DNA of 64,000 bases from positions 62,001 to 126,000 of the forward strand of contig NW_013546976.1 in assembly GCF_000711695.1 (NCBI RefSeq), given 5' to 3'. Origin of the DNA: Tilletiaria anomala UBC 951. Lineage: Eukaryota; Basidiomycota; Exobasidiomycetes; Georgefischeriales; Tilletiariaceae. The translations under genes and the position numbers were made by a program. Shown here one piece after another: positions 1-12,206 of this stretch (position 1 is its first letter; the number at the start of each line of letters is the position of its first letter). Under the pieces are notes generated by a model. That model saw only the letters and a list, made by a program, of their open reading frames with translations, ran no database searches and was not told where the DNA came from.

Positions 1-182
1 ATGGGAAGTTCCCGGATGGTGAGGCGAGTCAAAAGATCGGAGCAAGGGAGTCGCTCATGTAGCTCAGAAATCATCCGGTGTTTGCTGGCGTGCTTGCCAT
101 GTTAGCAAACGGAATGGAAAGTGCCCAAATGATGCAGATTTCTTCACTTAACGTTAGAATGAGCTACCGATACAGGTTGCAA

Positions 183-1442
183 CTATGCTTCGATCAGCTG
201 CTTTATCGCTTCTGGAGGATTCAGCAGGGGGGTGAAAGGCAGCTTGGGCGTTGGCTGCAGCCAATTCTTATCGTCGTACTTGTCTTGACCCTCGATCATG
301 TGGAAGGTGTAGATGTAACGCGCTGGCGATTCAGCTTGCGATATCAGCATAAACTCTTCTCCGTTTCTACTCTTGAAGTCAGTTAATCAGTTTTGCGACC
401 CACATTTTGGAGAGAGGTTCTTTTCGCTCTTATGTAGCACGCTGCCGTGGATGAGGACGAGTGCGCCGGCTTTGCATTCTTCCATTCTTGCCGCCTCGTC
501 GTCCCACTTTGCCTCCTCGCTCTCGCCGTCGCCCAGCGCGGTGAAGCTGGTGCCTTGCGTCGTATCACTCGGATCGTTACGGACAAAGCGCTTGTTGATG
601 CCGCGGGCCGGGCCGAGATCCAGCTTACTGAGATATGCAGGGTCATCTCGCGGTCGAGGGGCGCCAGATGCAGCAGGCGAAGTGGACGAGGGCCAGCGGT
701 GCGAGCCGGGCATAAAGGACAGACAACCGTTCGCAGATGTACAGTCTTCAAGCGCAAACCAAAAACCCACTGCAGAAGGCGGATCTGTATAAAGGAAGGT
801 AGAGTCATTATGAGATGGAACTGCGCCGCCAATCGAGGGTTGCTTGCAGATCTGCGAGATAAAGTCCGGGAGAGTTAGCCACATTTCAATGACATATCTC
901 GTAAGTTGTATGCTAACAATCATGCTCTGCAGAACTCTTGGATCTTTGTGCACGTTGAGAGATCTAGCGACGTTCTGGATCTTTCTATCGAAGCTGAACT
1001 TGGCGAATGTCGGATCAAGAGCATGTAGCGCGTGGCCGCACTTGTTGACAGCCCTGCTCGGTTCGCACGTCAGCTTCCCATCCTTCCCGACCGCTCCTTC
1101 TTCTAGAAAATAGCGCATAGCATCGCCACTTTCGAGGAAGTAGGCGTCGCCGACGTGCTTTTTGCTTTGTGTACGGTCGTGCATTTGCTGGTCGTCCTCT
1201 TCGCCAGTGGAAAATTGCGTCATGGGATGCCGCTGGGGGTCAAACCCATTGATTACCTGCTTGGCATGCTCCAAGATCGGTGCGGCATCGAAGAAGTTTG
1301 GCAGCACAAGGTAGCCTTCACGATGGAACCGCTCGACTTGAGCTGGAGTGAGCGTGCCATCGTAATCATTGCTGCTGCTTAAGGCAGCGACAGGTGCAGT
1401 GACGGAAGACGGGAGCGTGGTGGGCTTGGGTTCATGAGTCAT
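183..1442 (-). CDS. Phytanoyl-CoA dioxygenase (PhyH) family protein
   Basis: Non-heme Fe(II)/2-oxoglutarate dioxygenase of the PhyH/PHYHD1 type; the substrate is unknown (acyl-CoA or another small molecule). Three exons, 1442-918, 851-404 and 334-183, give one frame of about 374 aa. The first intron is fixed by restoring QSMI-ICKQPSIGG, the second by restoring SEKNLSPKS-ESPARYIYTFH, both normal for the family. The iron ligands are visible as H189-x-D191 (SHNDSTF) and the distal H315 (HGSVLHKSEKN). The ATG at 1442 is chosen because the longer frame upstream starts only with TTG. No targeting signal is obvious at either end. Family call is firm, substrate is not. Confidence 0.9.
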
Positions 1443-1715
1443 GCTGATCCTTGCAGTCTGTTGCAACCAGTGATAAATGCACAGTACGAAAGATGAGACA
1501 GATCGGGAATCAATATCAACAGTCGACTACGGTCAGACCTTGACGCAAAGCATAGAGTCATGGGTGCAAAGAGGCATCATGTCGGACGACGATCAAGAGA
1601 ATTACAGGAGCGTCATTGGACCTACGAGTGAGGGTCTGTGGGGTTGGAAAGCTTACGTAACCGCCACAGCCAACTCTGTGGGCACTTGCACTGAAGCCTC
1701 GCTCATTTCAACTCT

Positions 1716-2875
1716 TCAAAAGTCTGTCTGCACCCCTAGGTCCTCATCCTCAGATGCTTCAGCGTCCGACGTGTCGTACAGGCATGGTCCTGACTCATTC
1801 AGTAGGCGATCATGAGCAGTGTTCCGTAAGGTCTCGATTATATTGGAGATCACATCCTTCGTTTGACTCTGCCCTTCATCGGTTGCCCACTCATCACTTG
1901 CGCCGCCATGTCCAGAGTATTTTGTCTTCGTACACCCCTTTCTTAGCGCTGCAATGCTGTAAGGAAAGATACCTACGTACGTAGTGCTTGACGTGCCATT
2001 CGGGCTTTCCAGGCAGAATGCAATAACGAAAGCGTCAATTGGCGGATGTGGCATGTATTTCACGACTAGCAAGTGCCCACGGCACCTTTGCCACAACCGC
2101 AGGGAAGCTAGCATGGAGCCCAAGCGCCGGGTCTCGGCCAACCTAATTCTTCTCAGGTGAGCATTACGTCGCAGCGAAAAAGAGCCGAGTGCTTGAGAGA
2201 GGCAATCGAATATGCCAAGGCTGATTGTGCAGATGCGAGGGGCTGGTGGGTCGTTGCATTTGGTACAACAGCTGTTCTCAGTCTCCCAAAATACAGATTG
2301 GAACAGCCTCGCCCAATGCACGCCCCGAGGCGGCTTAATGGAATGGTCTGGGAAGGCTTGACCCGTTGCGCTGACCCAAGTCTCCCGCAGTACTACCACA
2401 CTAATTCCATGAAACTCCTGAAGTCTCCCGCTGCTACAGGCTGGATTCGATGCATCGACTTGGTAGCCAAAGTTCACACTCTGGGTGCGGATATTAATCT
2501 GGACATATAAATACTTCGAGTATGATTGGACCGATAGGCTCTTTGAGCTCGAAGTGGAAGCGCTCGTTCCCCTTGATCGACGAAAGCGTGGGGCTGCATG
2601 AAGCGTCTTAAAGTGTTTCATTCTGCGTTTGAGTATCCTTACACTTGGGAACTCGTATTCGTCCCTGGGCAACACAACGATGCAGACTATAATGGGACAG
2701 CTTGATCGAGAGGGCAACGTTCAAGCTGGGACCAGTCTACCCACAAGCCGTACTCACCAGGTCCTGCATATATCACAGCCACGCCGAGCGCTTCCTCGGC
2801 CGGGGCTCCCTGTTTTGCACTCCAATCAATAGTTGGAGCTCCACAGCAGCCAGGCGTTCCGAGTTCCGAGCTCAT
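1716..2875 (-). CDS. Hypothetical protein, model uncertain
   Basis: A minus-strand frame stays open for about 1 kb (1716-2717) and can be joined upstream to an ATG exon (ATG at 2875) through an intron with a perfect GTGAGT donor next to 2718 and an AG acceptor. The product would end in an acidic tail (SDAEASEDEDLG). I do not recognise any domain. A stretch near the join (RDEYEFPSVRILKRR) faintly recalls the C-terminal half of Rdx/SelW proteins, but the CxxC part is not there, so I do not claim it. It may be a diverged gene or a chance open frame. It ends 274 bp from the PhyH start. Confidence 0.3.
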
Positions 2876-2876
2876 C

Positions 2877-2936
2877 ACGCGACGCGTTTCGGGCGCGTCA
2901 CATATACATCAAGCGGACACCACGCGAATCAACGCG
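2877..2936. promoter_or_regulatory. Cluster of ACGCG (MCB-type) boxes
   Basis: Five ACGCG cores lie in 60 bp: 2877, 2882 (a full ACGCGT), 2893 (reverse), 2922 and 2932. ACGCGT is the MluI cell-cycle box bound by MBF/SBF-type factors in fungi. The cluster sits in the 450-bp gap upstream of the LSH/Irc5 ATPase start, so it may tie that gene to G1/S. The gap also holds a short T-rich tract near 3043-3066 and nothing else recognisable. Confidence 0.55.
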
Positions 2937-3328
2937 CCAGCTAGTCCGCAGCACGTGGCGTGGCTGTTGAAGCAAACCCGCCGGGCTGCCCCAATCAACT
3001 GCCATCGCTGCCGTGAATCATTAAACGTATAGACTACTTTGACCTTTCTTTCTTTTCTTCCTTTTTCGATAGAACAAAAAGAAATAATGGAATATGCGTT
3101 GAATGCCCCCCTTGCGATATTCTCATGATGCTCGACATCGTAAGAACAGCGAATCCGACAGTAATATGACCGTCGAGCGTCGCCAGGTGGTCAAGCTGTT
3201 CAACGCGCTGGGAGAACCCTTTCCAGCACTCACCTTCTCTTTTTTCCTTCTCGGGAAAGACAAAGAGCAGGGGCGCACAGGGCCTGGATCCGGGTCGCTT
3301 GCACAGCTGTGCCCTGACCCCCGTCGTC

Positions 3329-6300
3329 ATGACTGCCACCAAGAGAAAGGCGGACTTCCGTCAGAAGGACTTTGCGGCGGCTTCGGGCACCACCAATGCT
3401 ACCTTGAAATCTGTGTCCACCCCTAACGGGAAGAGTAGAGGAGGCCACAGCAGCTTGGACGCCTACATGATTGCGGAGACAAATGAAGCGCGTCAGACAG
3501 ACACAGAACCGGGGAGTGGTGATGCGATTGTCGTTGTGGAGCATCCGAGCTCGGCTGCACAAGAACGACCGCCCCCGCGACCGCCCACAAACAGCAGGCA
3601 CCATAGCAACCAGCAAGGTCGCAGCGCGACTTCCGGACGATTTTCTAAAAAGTCTGAAGCAGCTGGCAATGAAGAGAACCCGCGCGATGCCGCCATCGAA
3701 GCCGTGAAAAAGGGAGAGATGAACGACCCAGGCGAATCACCTGATCGGCTCGAAACAAAAGTGGACGCCATAAAGAAAGCTAATGGCGAATCAGAAGACA
3801 TGGCTGCTCAGAAAAGGGAGAGCGAGGAGGACAAAGAAGAAGAGTCTGACGAAGACCCGGAAGAGCATGCGAAGCGTTTGAACAAACTCAAATTTTTGCT
3901 GCAGCGGTCCAGCATCTACAGCCGTATCATGGGCGAAAAGATGGCCAAGGAGCGAGCAGCACGAGCGGCAGCTGCCGAGCGGGAGCACCAGTCTGGTGAG
4001 ACGCAAGGCAAGGAGCGAGCGGCTGCCGATGTGCCAGTCCGAACGAGCACACGCACAGCCGGGGCGGTTGCGAGGCGCGAGACGACAGAGGCGGACAGGG
4101 AGAAAAGAGAAAAAAATCGTCAACACGCTACTGAGTCGAGGCGCAAGCGCCAAGGTGTAAGCTCTAAATTGCGTGTTAGCGAATACCTTGACGAAGAAGA
4201 CCTGGCGGCTGCAGCCGCGGCTGCTGAGGCGCAAGATGAACAGTCCCAAGAGGGCATGGTGAGGCTATCTCCCAGAAGATGTTCAAAGCGATCCGTTGAA
4301 GGCATAGCCGATGAAAGCGAAGCAGGTCCCAGCAAGAAGTCAAAACCTCAATGCCAGGGCAGTAACAAAAGAAACACGAAAAACACCGCAGCAATGACTG
4401 AGAATATGAATGATCGATCCCGCTTGCAGCCAGCTCTCATCACCGGTGCACGCATGCGCGACTACCAAATCGACGGCCTGCAGTGGCTCATATCTCTGTA
4501 CGAAAACGGGCTCAATGGGATTTTGGCAGATGAAATGGGCCTGGGCAAGACGCTGCAGACGATCTCGTTCCTGGCACATCTGCGTTCCAAACGCGTCTGG
4601 GGGCCTTTCCTCATCGTAGCACCGCTCAGCACGATCGACAACTGGGTCCTCGAATTCGAACGTTTTGCACCGGACATTCCCGTCGGCTTGTACTACGGCA
4701 CCACAGATGAGCGAAAGGATATTCGTCAGTCGCGGCTTAGGATGCCTACAAGCTCCAGCGCTATCCATGACCAAAAGCGTCAGGAGGAGGAAGACGCGTT
4801 CCCTGTCGTCGTCACGACGTACGAGATTGTCATTCGTGACCGCTCACTCTTGGCTAACATCCCTTGGAAGTACATTGTCGTCGACGAGGGCCATCGGTTG
4901 AAGAACATGAACTGCAGGCTCATCCGGGAGCTCAAGCAATATAGGAGCGCCAACAGGCTGATCCTAACTGGCACCCCGTTGCATGTGAGTATTTGTGTGC
5001 TACGCATCTACTCATCATCTCTCAATAGCTGAAGGCATACTCCCTAACGGTTTGCAGAACAACCTTGCAGAGCTTTGGTCTTTGTTGAACTTCATCTTAC
5101 CCGACATCTTTGACGATCTTGAGACATTTGAGAAATGGTTCGATTTCAGCGACATGCACGACGATCAAGGTTCGCAAAAGATCTTCCGCAAGCGCACTGG
5201 CGTCTCGCAATCTGCCGCTACGACCATCATAACGCAGCTGCACGAGATTCTCAAGCCCTTCCTGCTGCGACGCCTCAAGTCTGACGTAGAGGGCAACCTG
5301 CCGCCGAAGAAGGAGTATCTTCTCTACGCTCCGCTCACAGAGATGCAGAAAGAGCTGTACGATGCGGTCCTCAACAAAGATATCCGCAGATGGCTGATGG
5401 AAAGGAAGACCGGTCTCAGCATGTACGAGATTGAGAAGGTTCTCGAAGACGCAGCCCCGTTCGAAGGCGGCACAAGCGCTTTGAACACACCCTCCTTGGC
5501 CCGGACGCCAGCAGGGTCCACGCCAGCTGAAGGTACAACTCCGGCTACCGAGGTGAGCGCTTTTGACTTGTCGTCATCCGCGCCGGCTTCGCGTGCGATG
5601 ACGCCTCGTAGCGGCACTGCTGGACGCCGAGCCAAGCATAACAAGCAGTACACCGATCCCAGCGAGGGTGATGCGTACGCTCAAGCAGCGCGGAGCCCAT
5701 TGGCGTTATCGCCGGCAGAGTGCTCGCAGCAGGGCAAGCTGTACACGATCAAGCAGGCGCGCAAGGAGATTAACAACATGCATCTGGAGAACATGGTCAT
5801 GCAGCTGCGAAAAATCTGCTGTCACCCGTATCTCTTCGACTGGCCCCGCGATCCTGACTCCGGCTTGCCCGTTACGGACGAGGACCTTATTCATGCGAGC
5901 GGCAAGATGCTCTTGCTGAACCGCCTGCTCGACGCTCTCTTCGCCAAGGGCCACAAGGTGCTGGTGTTCTCGCAATTCACAACGATGCTGGACGTCATAG
6001 AGGACTGGGCGGATGTGTACAAAGGGCTGCGCACGTGCAGGATTGACGGAAACACGCATCGGGAAGATAGACGGTCGCAGATGAAGTCGTTCAATACCGA
6101 GACAGGGCCGGACGCATGCAACCTCTTCTTGCTGAGCACCCGTGCCGGTGGACTCGGCATCAATCTTGTCGCGGCAGATACTGTCATTTTTTATGACAGT
6201 GACTGGGTGAGCATATCTTTCCGCGCCATGCTCTCTGGATAACCTTGCTGAGCTCTGCCCTTGCCTCTATAGAACCCACAAATGGACTTGCAAGCGCAAG

Positions 6301-6878
6301 ACCGCGTCCACCGCATCGGCCAGACCAAGCCCGTCCTCATATTCCGCCTTGTCAGCGCGAATACGGTCGAGCAGCGGGTCCTCAAGCGCGCCAGCAACAA
6401 ACGCAAGCTCGAGGCGCTCGTCATCCAGCAGGGCAAGTTCCGCCTGCCTGCCGGCTACGAGGCGGCTGCGCAGTCTCTCGTTGGCGGCAACGGTGGTGCG
6501 GGGGGTGGGAGGAGGCAGCGCAGCGAGGAGGAAGAGCTGGCTGCAGATCTGCTGCGGCTCGAGGGCGAGAAGGTCGTCCTCGCAGGCAAGGACGACGAGA
6601 TCATCAGCGATCACGACCTAGAAGTGCTATTGGACCGCAGCGAGAGTGCCTATGCGCGGCAGCTCGGCTGGGACTCGCGCATGGCCGGTGCCAAGGACAG
6701 TAGGGGTGCACGGACAAGCGAAAGCAGCAGCAGAAGCAGTAAGCAGGAGCGCATCCCGGCGGCGGCCGCTGTGGACGCGGCGACGGTTACGCAGAGGGCG
6801 ATGTTCGAGGTCACCGAGACGCAAACGGACCATGCGAACGAGGATTTCGCGCGGATGCTCGCTGGTGCTGATGCTTAG
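3329..6878 (+). CDS. IRC5: SNF2-family chromatin remodeling ATPase, LSH/HELLS/DDM1/Irc5 type
   Basis: Nuclear DNA-translocating ATPase related to yeast Irc5, plant DDM1 and animal LSH, which act in heterochromatin maintenance, cohesin loading and genome stability. Exons 3329-4984, 5058-6206 and 6273-6878 give 1136 aa, all joined in phase 0. The first 370 residues are charged and low in complexity, with a long Lys/Glu/Arg-rich, coiled-coil-like part. The ATPase core follows: Walker A DEMGLGKT near residue 400, DEGH box near 518, and GTPLH split by intron 1 exactly before NNLAELW. The helicase-C lobe has [18 protein letters not shown] and, after intron 2, [11 protein letters not shown]. An insert of about 130 residues rich in Ser/Ala/Thr separates the lobes. 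The ATG at 3329 is used because the longer frame begins with TTG. Confidence 0.95.
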
Positions 6879-7564
6879 GGGGCCTACAAGTGACGGGATG
6901 CCATGCATGCCACCTGGAAGGAACGGAAGCAACCTATGTAGCGCAGACGCGATTTGCAGCGGCGCTATCCGGGCATGCGATCACCCACGTACTTCGCAAT
7001 ACTCTGAGTGAGGTCCATAGCATGTAATTCCATTTCCCAATCTGTCCGCAGGGGACTGTAGTAGGAACAATGCGAGGGAGAGTGAGACAGATGTACACGT
7101 AAAGCGTATCTTTTTCAACAGCAGCAGCGGGTCCGGCCGCTGAGAATCATGCTGGATTCAAGGTGGGACAAACGAAACGAAACAGCGACGTGACCGGAAC
7201 TAGCGACCATGCAGGGCCAAGACCAGGTCGAGTGCATAGGCTGCAGCCTCGCATCCGCCTGCCAATGGCGACGGAGTTCGCGCAACCCCAAAATCGAAAC
7301 AATAAGTTTAGCTGATCCGGTGAAAAAAGGAGAATGATGCAGCGGCGGTTCCGGAAAAGGGGGGAATTGCGCGTGTGAGACGGGCGGTGGGACCTGAAAG
7401 CGTATGGAATGGCCTAATAGTCGCAGCGGCCGACGAGTGTGTTGGACGCACGCGTGGGCTGCAAAATCAAAATGCTATGGCACTGAGCGCATCGCAGCAT
7501 GAAAGGGAGCGGGGTTAAAGTGGGGTGGGCTTAGAGCTGCAGCGACGGTGCAAGATGCGACTGC
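6879..7564. other. Intergenic, convergent 3' ends
   Basis: This stretch lies between the stop of the LSH gene and the stop of the ThuA gene. I see no reading frame with family support, no tRNA-like fold and no repeat. It most likely holds two 3' UTRs. Confidence 0.5.
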
Positions 7565-8921
7565 CTAGAACGCAATAGCAAGCACCGCGGCAGATGCAGC
7601 AGCGATGAGTAGAGCAAGCGTACCTGCGGCTGCGCGCGGCGACGCAGCGCCGGCGACCTCAGTGGGCGCGCCGCCGGAGTTGGCATCACCGCTGCCGGCT
7701 CCACCGTTACTGCTGCTGGAGCCCTTACTGCTGGAGTGCGGCGTGCCGGTGTACGCCGTCCCTGGCGCCGAAGTGTTGCCGCTGTTTGATTGGATCGAGG
7801 GTGAGTCGAGTACCCAGGAGATGGCGCCCCATACATGTTTGTGAAAACTATGTGCGAAGCGGTAAGGATGAATAATGTCAGAACAGGCATCAAGCAAGTA
7901 GCGCAGAAACCAGTCTGTCGGCGTGGCTCACGTCTCGTCTTCCCACTGCTCGTCGGTGTGGCCAAGGGCAGTGTAGAAGCTCCTGCCGGCGCCACCGACG
8001 CCCTGTGTGCCTTTGCGGATGGCGTTCTTATTGTTGTCGACGCCGCCGCCGATCTTCTTGTGTGCGGGATGCGTGAGGAGGTTGCCTTCCTTGAACCAGG
8101 CGATTGGGTGCGGGTTACCCTGCAAACGGATGCGCTCCGGGATCGGGTTCACCGGGTCGTGATACGAGTGATCGTCAGCGGAGAGTACGAGCTGGTAGCC
8201 GAGCTTGCGCGGGTCGGAGAGGAAGTTGTACATCTCGTCGAACACCTTCCACGTCGAGTTGAGGTGCGCGACGGACGGATGGTCCTCATTGTGCACATTG
8301 AGGGTGGCATGACAGATCTCCGGGTGATAGTCGAACTGCGCACCGACCAGGCGAACTGGGTGCAAGAAAAAGAAAGGGGTCAGTGCAACGAATGCGTCCG
8401 TCTAGACAGTGTCACTCACGATACCAAGGGGTGGTGAGGAGGGCATCGCACGCCTCATGAGCGCTGAAGAAGCCCCCGCCGTCCTGGATGTAATTCCTCA
8501 TATTACTAATGCCCTTTCCGGTGAGCGCATCGCCGCTGGTGGAGATGAACACAAGCGCATCAAAGCCGTAGAGCCAACTCTTGTCCTCCATCTTGCTCTC
8601 GTCCTCGGTCGCGTAGACGTCGACGCCATTCTGATTGCACAGCTCCTTGACGTTGGCGATCGCTGTGGGGATCGAAAGGTGGCGGTAGCCCTCTGTGCGC
8701 GTGTAGATCAGCAGTTTCTGTCTAGCGTCTGCGAGCGTCGGCAGAGAGGCTAGCAGGAAGAGGGCTGCGGCTGTAGCTGCTGCTGTGGAGGAAGACGAAG
8801 TGGGGAAGAGGGAGAGGCGACGCTTGCTTGACAAGGATGCCCGCCTCCTGATGCTCCGTTGCGGCCGATCGCAGAGGCGGGCTGCCGCTGCCGTTGGTGG
8901 TGGGGTAGAGGTCATCATCAT
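7565..8921 (-). CDS. Secreted, probably GPI-anchored ThuA-domain protein
   Basis: ThuA domains have a class-I glutamine-amidotransferase-like fold and occur near sugar-use genes in bacteria; their role in fungi is not settled. Exons 8921-8420, 8355-7932 and 7847-7565 sum to 1209 nt (402 aa). After a basic N-terminus comes a hydrophobic signal ending in LPTLADA. The domain spans about residues 60-315: LLIYTRTEGYRH, DGGGFFSAHEACDA, VLSADDHSYHDPVNP, GRSFYTALGHTDEQW. The tail is a Ser/Gly/Asn linker followed by a C-terminal hydrophobic stretch ending in AVLAIAF, as in GPI-attachment signals. Splice joins restore WYLRLVGAQFDYHPE and DETFHKHVWGA. The protein would act at the cell surface or wall. 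Confidence 0.9.
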
Positions 8922-11900
8922 GCTCGCCTGGGGTAGGTGGGCGTGGGAGAGGCAGAGCAAATGGAGGAGCCCGCCGTCCTGCGGCGTACGCAGCCGGGGG
9001 CTGGGAGAAGGAAAAGAGCGTATGCGGAGTGGGAAGGAGAAGGCATGAGAGGGGGTCTGTCGACGCTGGAAATTGTTGAGCGAGGGTGGAGGGGATGAGG
9101 ATGGGGATGGGTTGGGAATATTGTAAAAGTAGTATAACCATGTGTGATGCACCAAATGGACACACCAAATGTGACGGGCGCTCTCATAGAGTGCCGTGAT
9201 GCCACGTAGTGGGTATCCAGGCACTGGGCAGCATTGCGGCTGCTCGCCACCCGCATACAGCCCTCCCGTGCTCAAAGCCCCCCTATCCTGGCTTCCAGTG
9301 AAATAAAGTTCCAGAACTGCGGGCTGCGGAACGCTCACAGCGGCAGTCAATTCGACTCGGAAGGCGGGTAGCAACCCTAACTCCAACTCTCACCCGGTAC
9401 AGTGCACATATACTAGCAGCGGCACATCGCCATTAGGTACTCGTCCCCTTTTTGCATTTGACGTGTCAGCCAAATACGAATCATTTGATGTGGAAAATAT
9501 TACATCATAATAAGCATTTCCAGATGGCCCAACTCGCAACGATATCAGATGCAGTCTCGAGGCTTGGCGCTTCACGATCTCAAAATATCGAGGATGTATC
9601 TCGAGAGATCTCAAATGCTTCTGCCCGCAAAGCATCTCAGATGACTGTGCTGCTGTGATGTAATTTGTTTCGCTTTGCGCAGCCACTGCTCCAACTGTAC
9701 CTGGTGATACATGTTATATATGCACTATCTTTTCGTTCGTTACCTCGTGGCCAATAGTGCGGAGGCGATGCGTTCACCGATGAACGTTCCCCTCGTATGC
9801 AACTTGAGGAGATCTGTGATCATTGGGCACTCTTCTTAGTCCTTCCAACGGTGAAAGTCTTTCTGCACGGCTACGGCAAAGATTCTGCATAACAGAATGA
9901 ATCTGTATCTGATTTTAAGGGTCTCCTGTGGCAATTGCGGTTCACTTGGTGTGTCTCTGATCTTGAGCTAAAACTTTAGCTAGCGCCATGAAACGCTCGT
10001 CCTAGAAGTTGCTCGTCGCCTTCCACTCTTGAGACGCATCTTGTTCTAGAGCTGAGCGCTGAAACCAGGGGAGATGGAAACGATGGCGGCCGTCAGCGGT
10101 TTGAAATGTGGTCGGTCCAAGCACAGCCTATAGCGACTCGGAAAAATACTATGCACAACAGCCCTGTTGAGCTTGATTCGCTCCTGGCGTGGCAAGCAAC
10201 AACTTTGGTCACCTTCTGGAGCAAGTGTGCTTCGGCCGCATCTTTTCTTTGCTTCGGTCGCAGTTGAGCCTGCTTTTCGAGCTGTAGCTGTTGTTGCTTC
10301 TGTGCTGCCACATGCGCTTTCGCAAGCAAAGGTGTTTGCTTGTCTGCTGGGCCTTATTCAGCAGTTTCGCATCGCTTTCTTGCACCCACAGCTCTGTGCG
10401 CTGCCTTGGCTGCGCTCGCCTGCTCCTTCTCCCTTGCCCATATCTCCGTACCGTCTGCTCGAGCCAGTTCGCGCGCTGCAGCTGCTGCAGCTTGCTCTTT
10501 TGCTTCCTCCGCGCATTGCGCCGCCTGCGTCGCCTTTTGGGCATATTTTGTTCTGCTGCTGATCGTCTGCGAACATCTTTCTTGCCTGTTGTGCTGCATT
10601 TTGGATGACAATAGCAAACAGATTTCGGGCGGACATCTCCTGTTCCACTATCTTGCGCTGCATTGGAAGCAGATCTCAGTCGGATAGCGATTGTGATATA
10701 CTTGCTCGGCCTGGCAAGGGTCCGTAGTGCTGCTGATCGTACAATCCTAGCGGATCATCGCAGGGTTGATCGTGTGCACCTCTCCGACGCCGTAGACGGC
10801 GCCGCTCAAGTGTACCGTGTGGGGCTTCTTCAATGGCTCGAAACGTTGCCTCGCTCGACGCGGCACACTTGTATCGCCCGCAAGCATGTTGAGCATTTCA
10901 CCTCCACGCCGGTGCCGGACGGGGAATACTCAACGACGGGCGTTCTGCCCAATTCATTGAGGCCCAGATATTAGCGCAAGCTCTCGATTGTGGGTCAGGT
11001 GCAGCACTGTGCATGTGGGTTCTAGTCGCCCTTAGGCGTCAATGGATGCTGCACGATACGGAAGAGGCATGAGTTACAGCGACTTCTCCGAGCTTCGGCC
11101 TTTACTTTTTGCAAATTCGGATATATAAGGGCGGTTTACTGTGTTATAAAAGTCTAACTCTTTGTTTATTGCGTCCAGCAACTCCTCGACGCTCACCATC
11201 GCGCCTTCCTCTTCCACGTGTCTAAAGCGAGCCTGTGTTGTCGAACCTTCACATCGCGCTCGGCAATTTGCGGCTTATTGCTCCAAACTTGAATCCGGCT
11301 CTGAAAGAAGCTGTCCGTCGTTACCTAGGCTCTAGCTCGCTAGAGTTATCGGACCGGCCTCAAGGCACATGCTCACCGCAGCGGATGCAGTCGTTCGGGC
11401 ACTACCGCGAACAGAGCAAAACGTTTCGGTCTTCTCCCAGTGGAGTGTCCCCGCAGCATTCAGTGGATGACGCAATCTGAATCCAGTGGCTTGCATCGTC
11501 GGCTGCCTGGGGAGTTTGGCTGCGCACGCTGTTACCGGGCAGACTCGATCATGGCCCAGTTGGCAGAGTACGCGGCGATCGCGTTCATACGGCCTCGGCC
11601 TCGCGCACGAGATCTACGCAACGGCGTGTTGTGAGATCCTCTTCGTTGCTGAAGATTCGATATTCGAGCTGATGAGTCCTCGCGAAGAGGATGTGCCGGA
11701 TCGCAGCGCACGTCTTCATGAGGGCTGAGAGCATGGGAGCTTTGCATCGTCTCGATGTGGTGGTTTGCATGGACCTGGCCAGAATCCAATCGCCCATCGA
11801 GGAAACCAAAAGTTCTGAGTTCTCTATGGAACGGCCGGTATTGGAGATTTCGATAGAAACCCGGTGTGTATTCAACGGCACTGAAAGCCGAGATTGGCTT

Positions 11901-12206
11901 ATGGTCAGTATTAAAAGTTGGAAGTCGCCGAGCACTGTGCTATTTTCACACGCGCACAGCATTCAGACCGTTACCCCGTAAATGCGCTCCACAGTCTGTG
12001 ATTCTCTTGGTGCGGAGCCCCGCACTCGGTGAGGTGTTCGACCCAACACCTCCGCTGACCCTCCATTTACACATGCAGCCATCCGTTGGCCTCTTCATCG
12101 AGCACCCCAAGAGCAGCTGGAAGGCTATCTACACAGTGTGAGACACCCGGCTTGGAGTGCTCTGCAAGTGGATCCCGTGCACCATCCCAGGAAAACGAAG
12201 CAAACA
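8922..12206. other. Gene-poor stretch of about 3.3 kb
   Basis: No intact gene with family support was found. Base composition is more AT-rich than in the flanks, and open frames are short. Part of it (about 10.1-10.7 kb) holds broken coiled-coil coding, listed separately. A minus-strand frame at 11585-11962 has a protein-like composition but matches no family I know. A TATA-like stretch (TATATAAGG) lies near 11121. Confidence 0.45.
10093..10663 (-). pseudogene. Remnant of an Ala/Gln/Lys-rich coiled-coil coding sequence
   Basis: Coherent coiled-coil composition passes between minus-strand frames: NLFAIVIQNAAQQARKMF in one, then ATQAAQCAEEAKEQAAAAAA and KEQASAAKAAHRAV in another, then AKLLNKAQQTSKH, then LAKAHVAAQKQQQLQLEKQ. 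The same helical bias across adjacent frames suggests a coding sequence that has taken frameshifts, rather than three chance frames. Short introns could explain one switch but I see no good donor/acceptor set. Its family is unknown; GCA/CAG repeat bias alone could also produce this look. Confidence 0.35.

Noticed and set aside
7835-8437. 200-codon plus-strand open frame
   Set aside because: Antisense to exons 2 and 3 of the ThuA gene, whose motifs and splice phases are clear.
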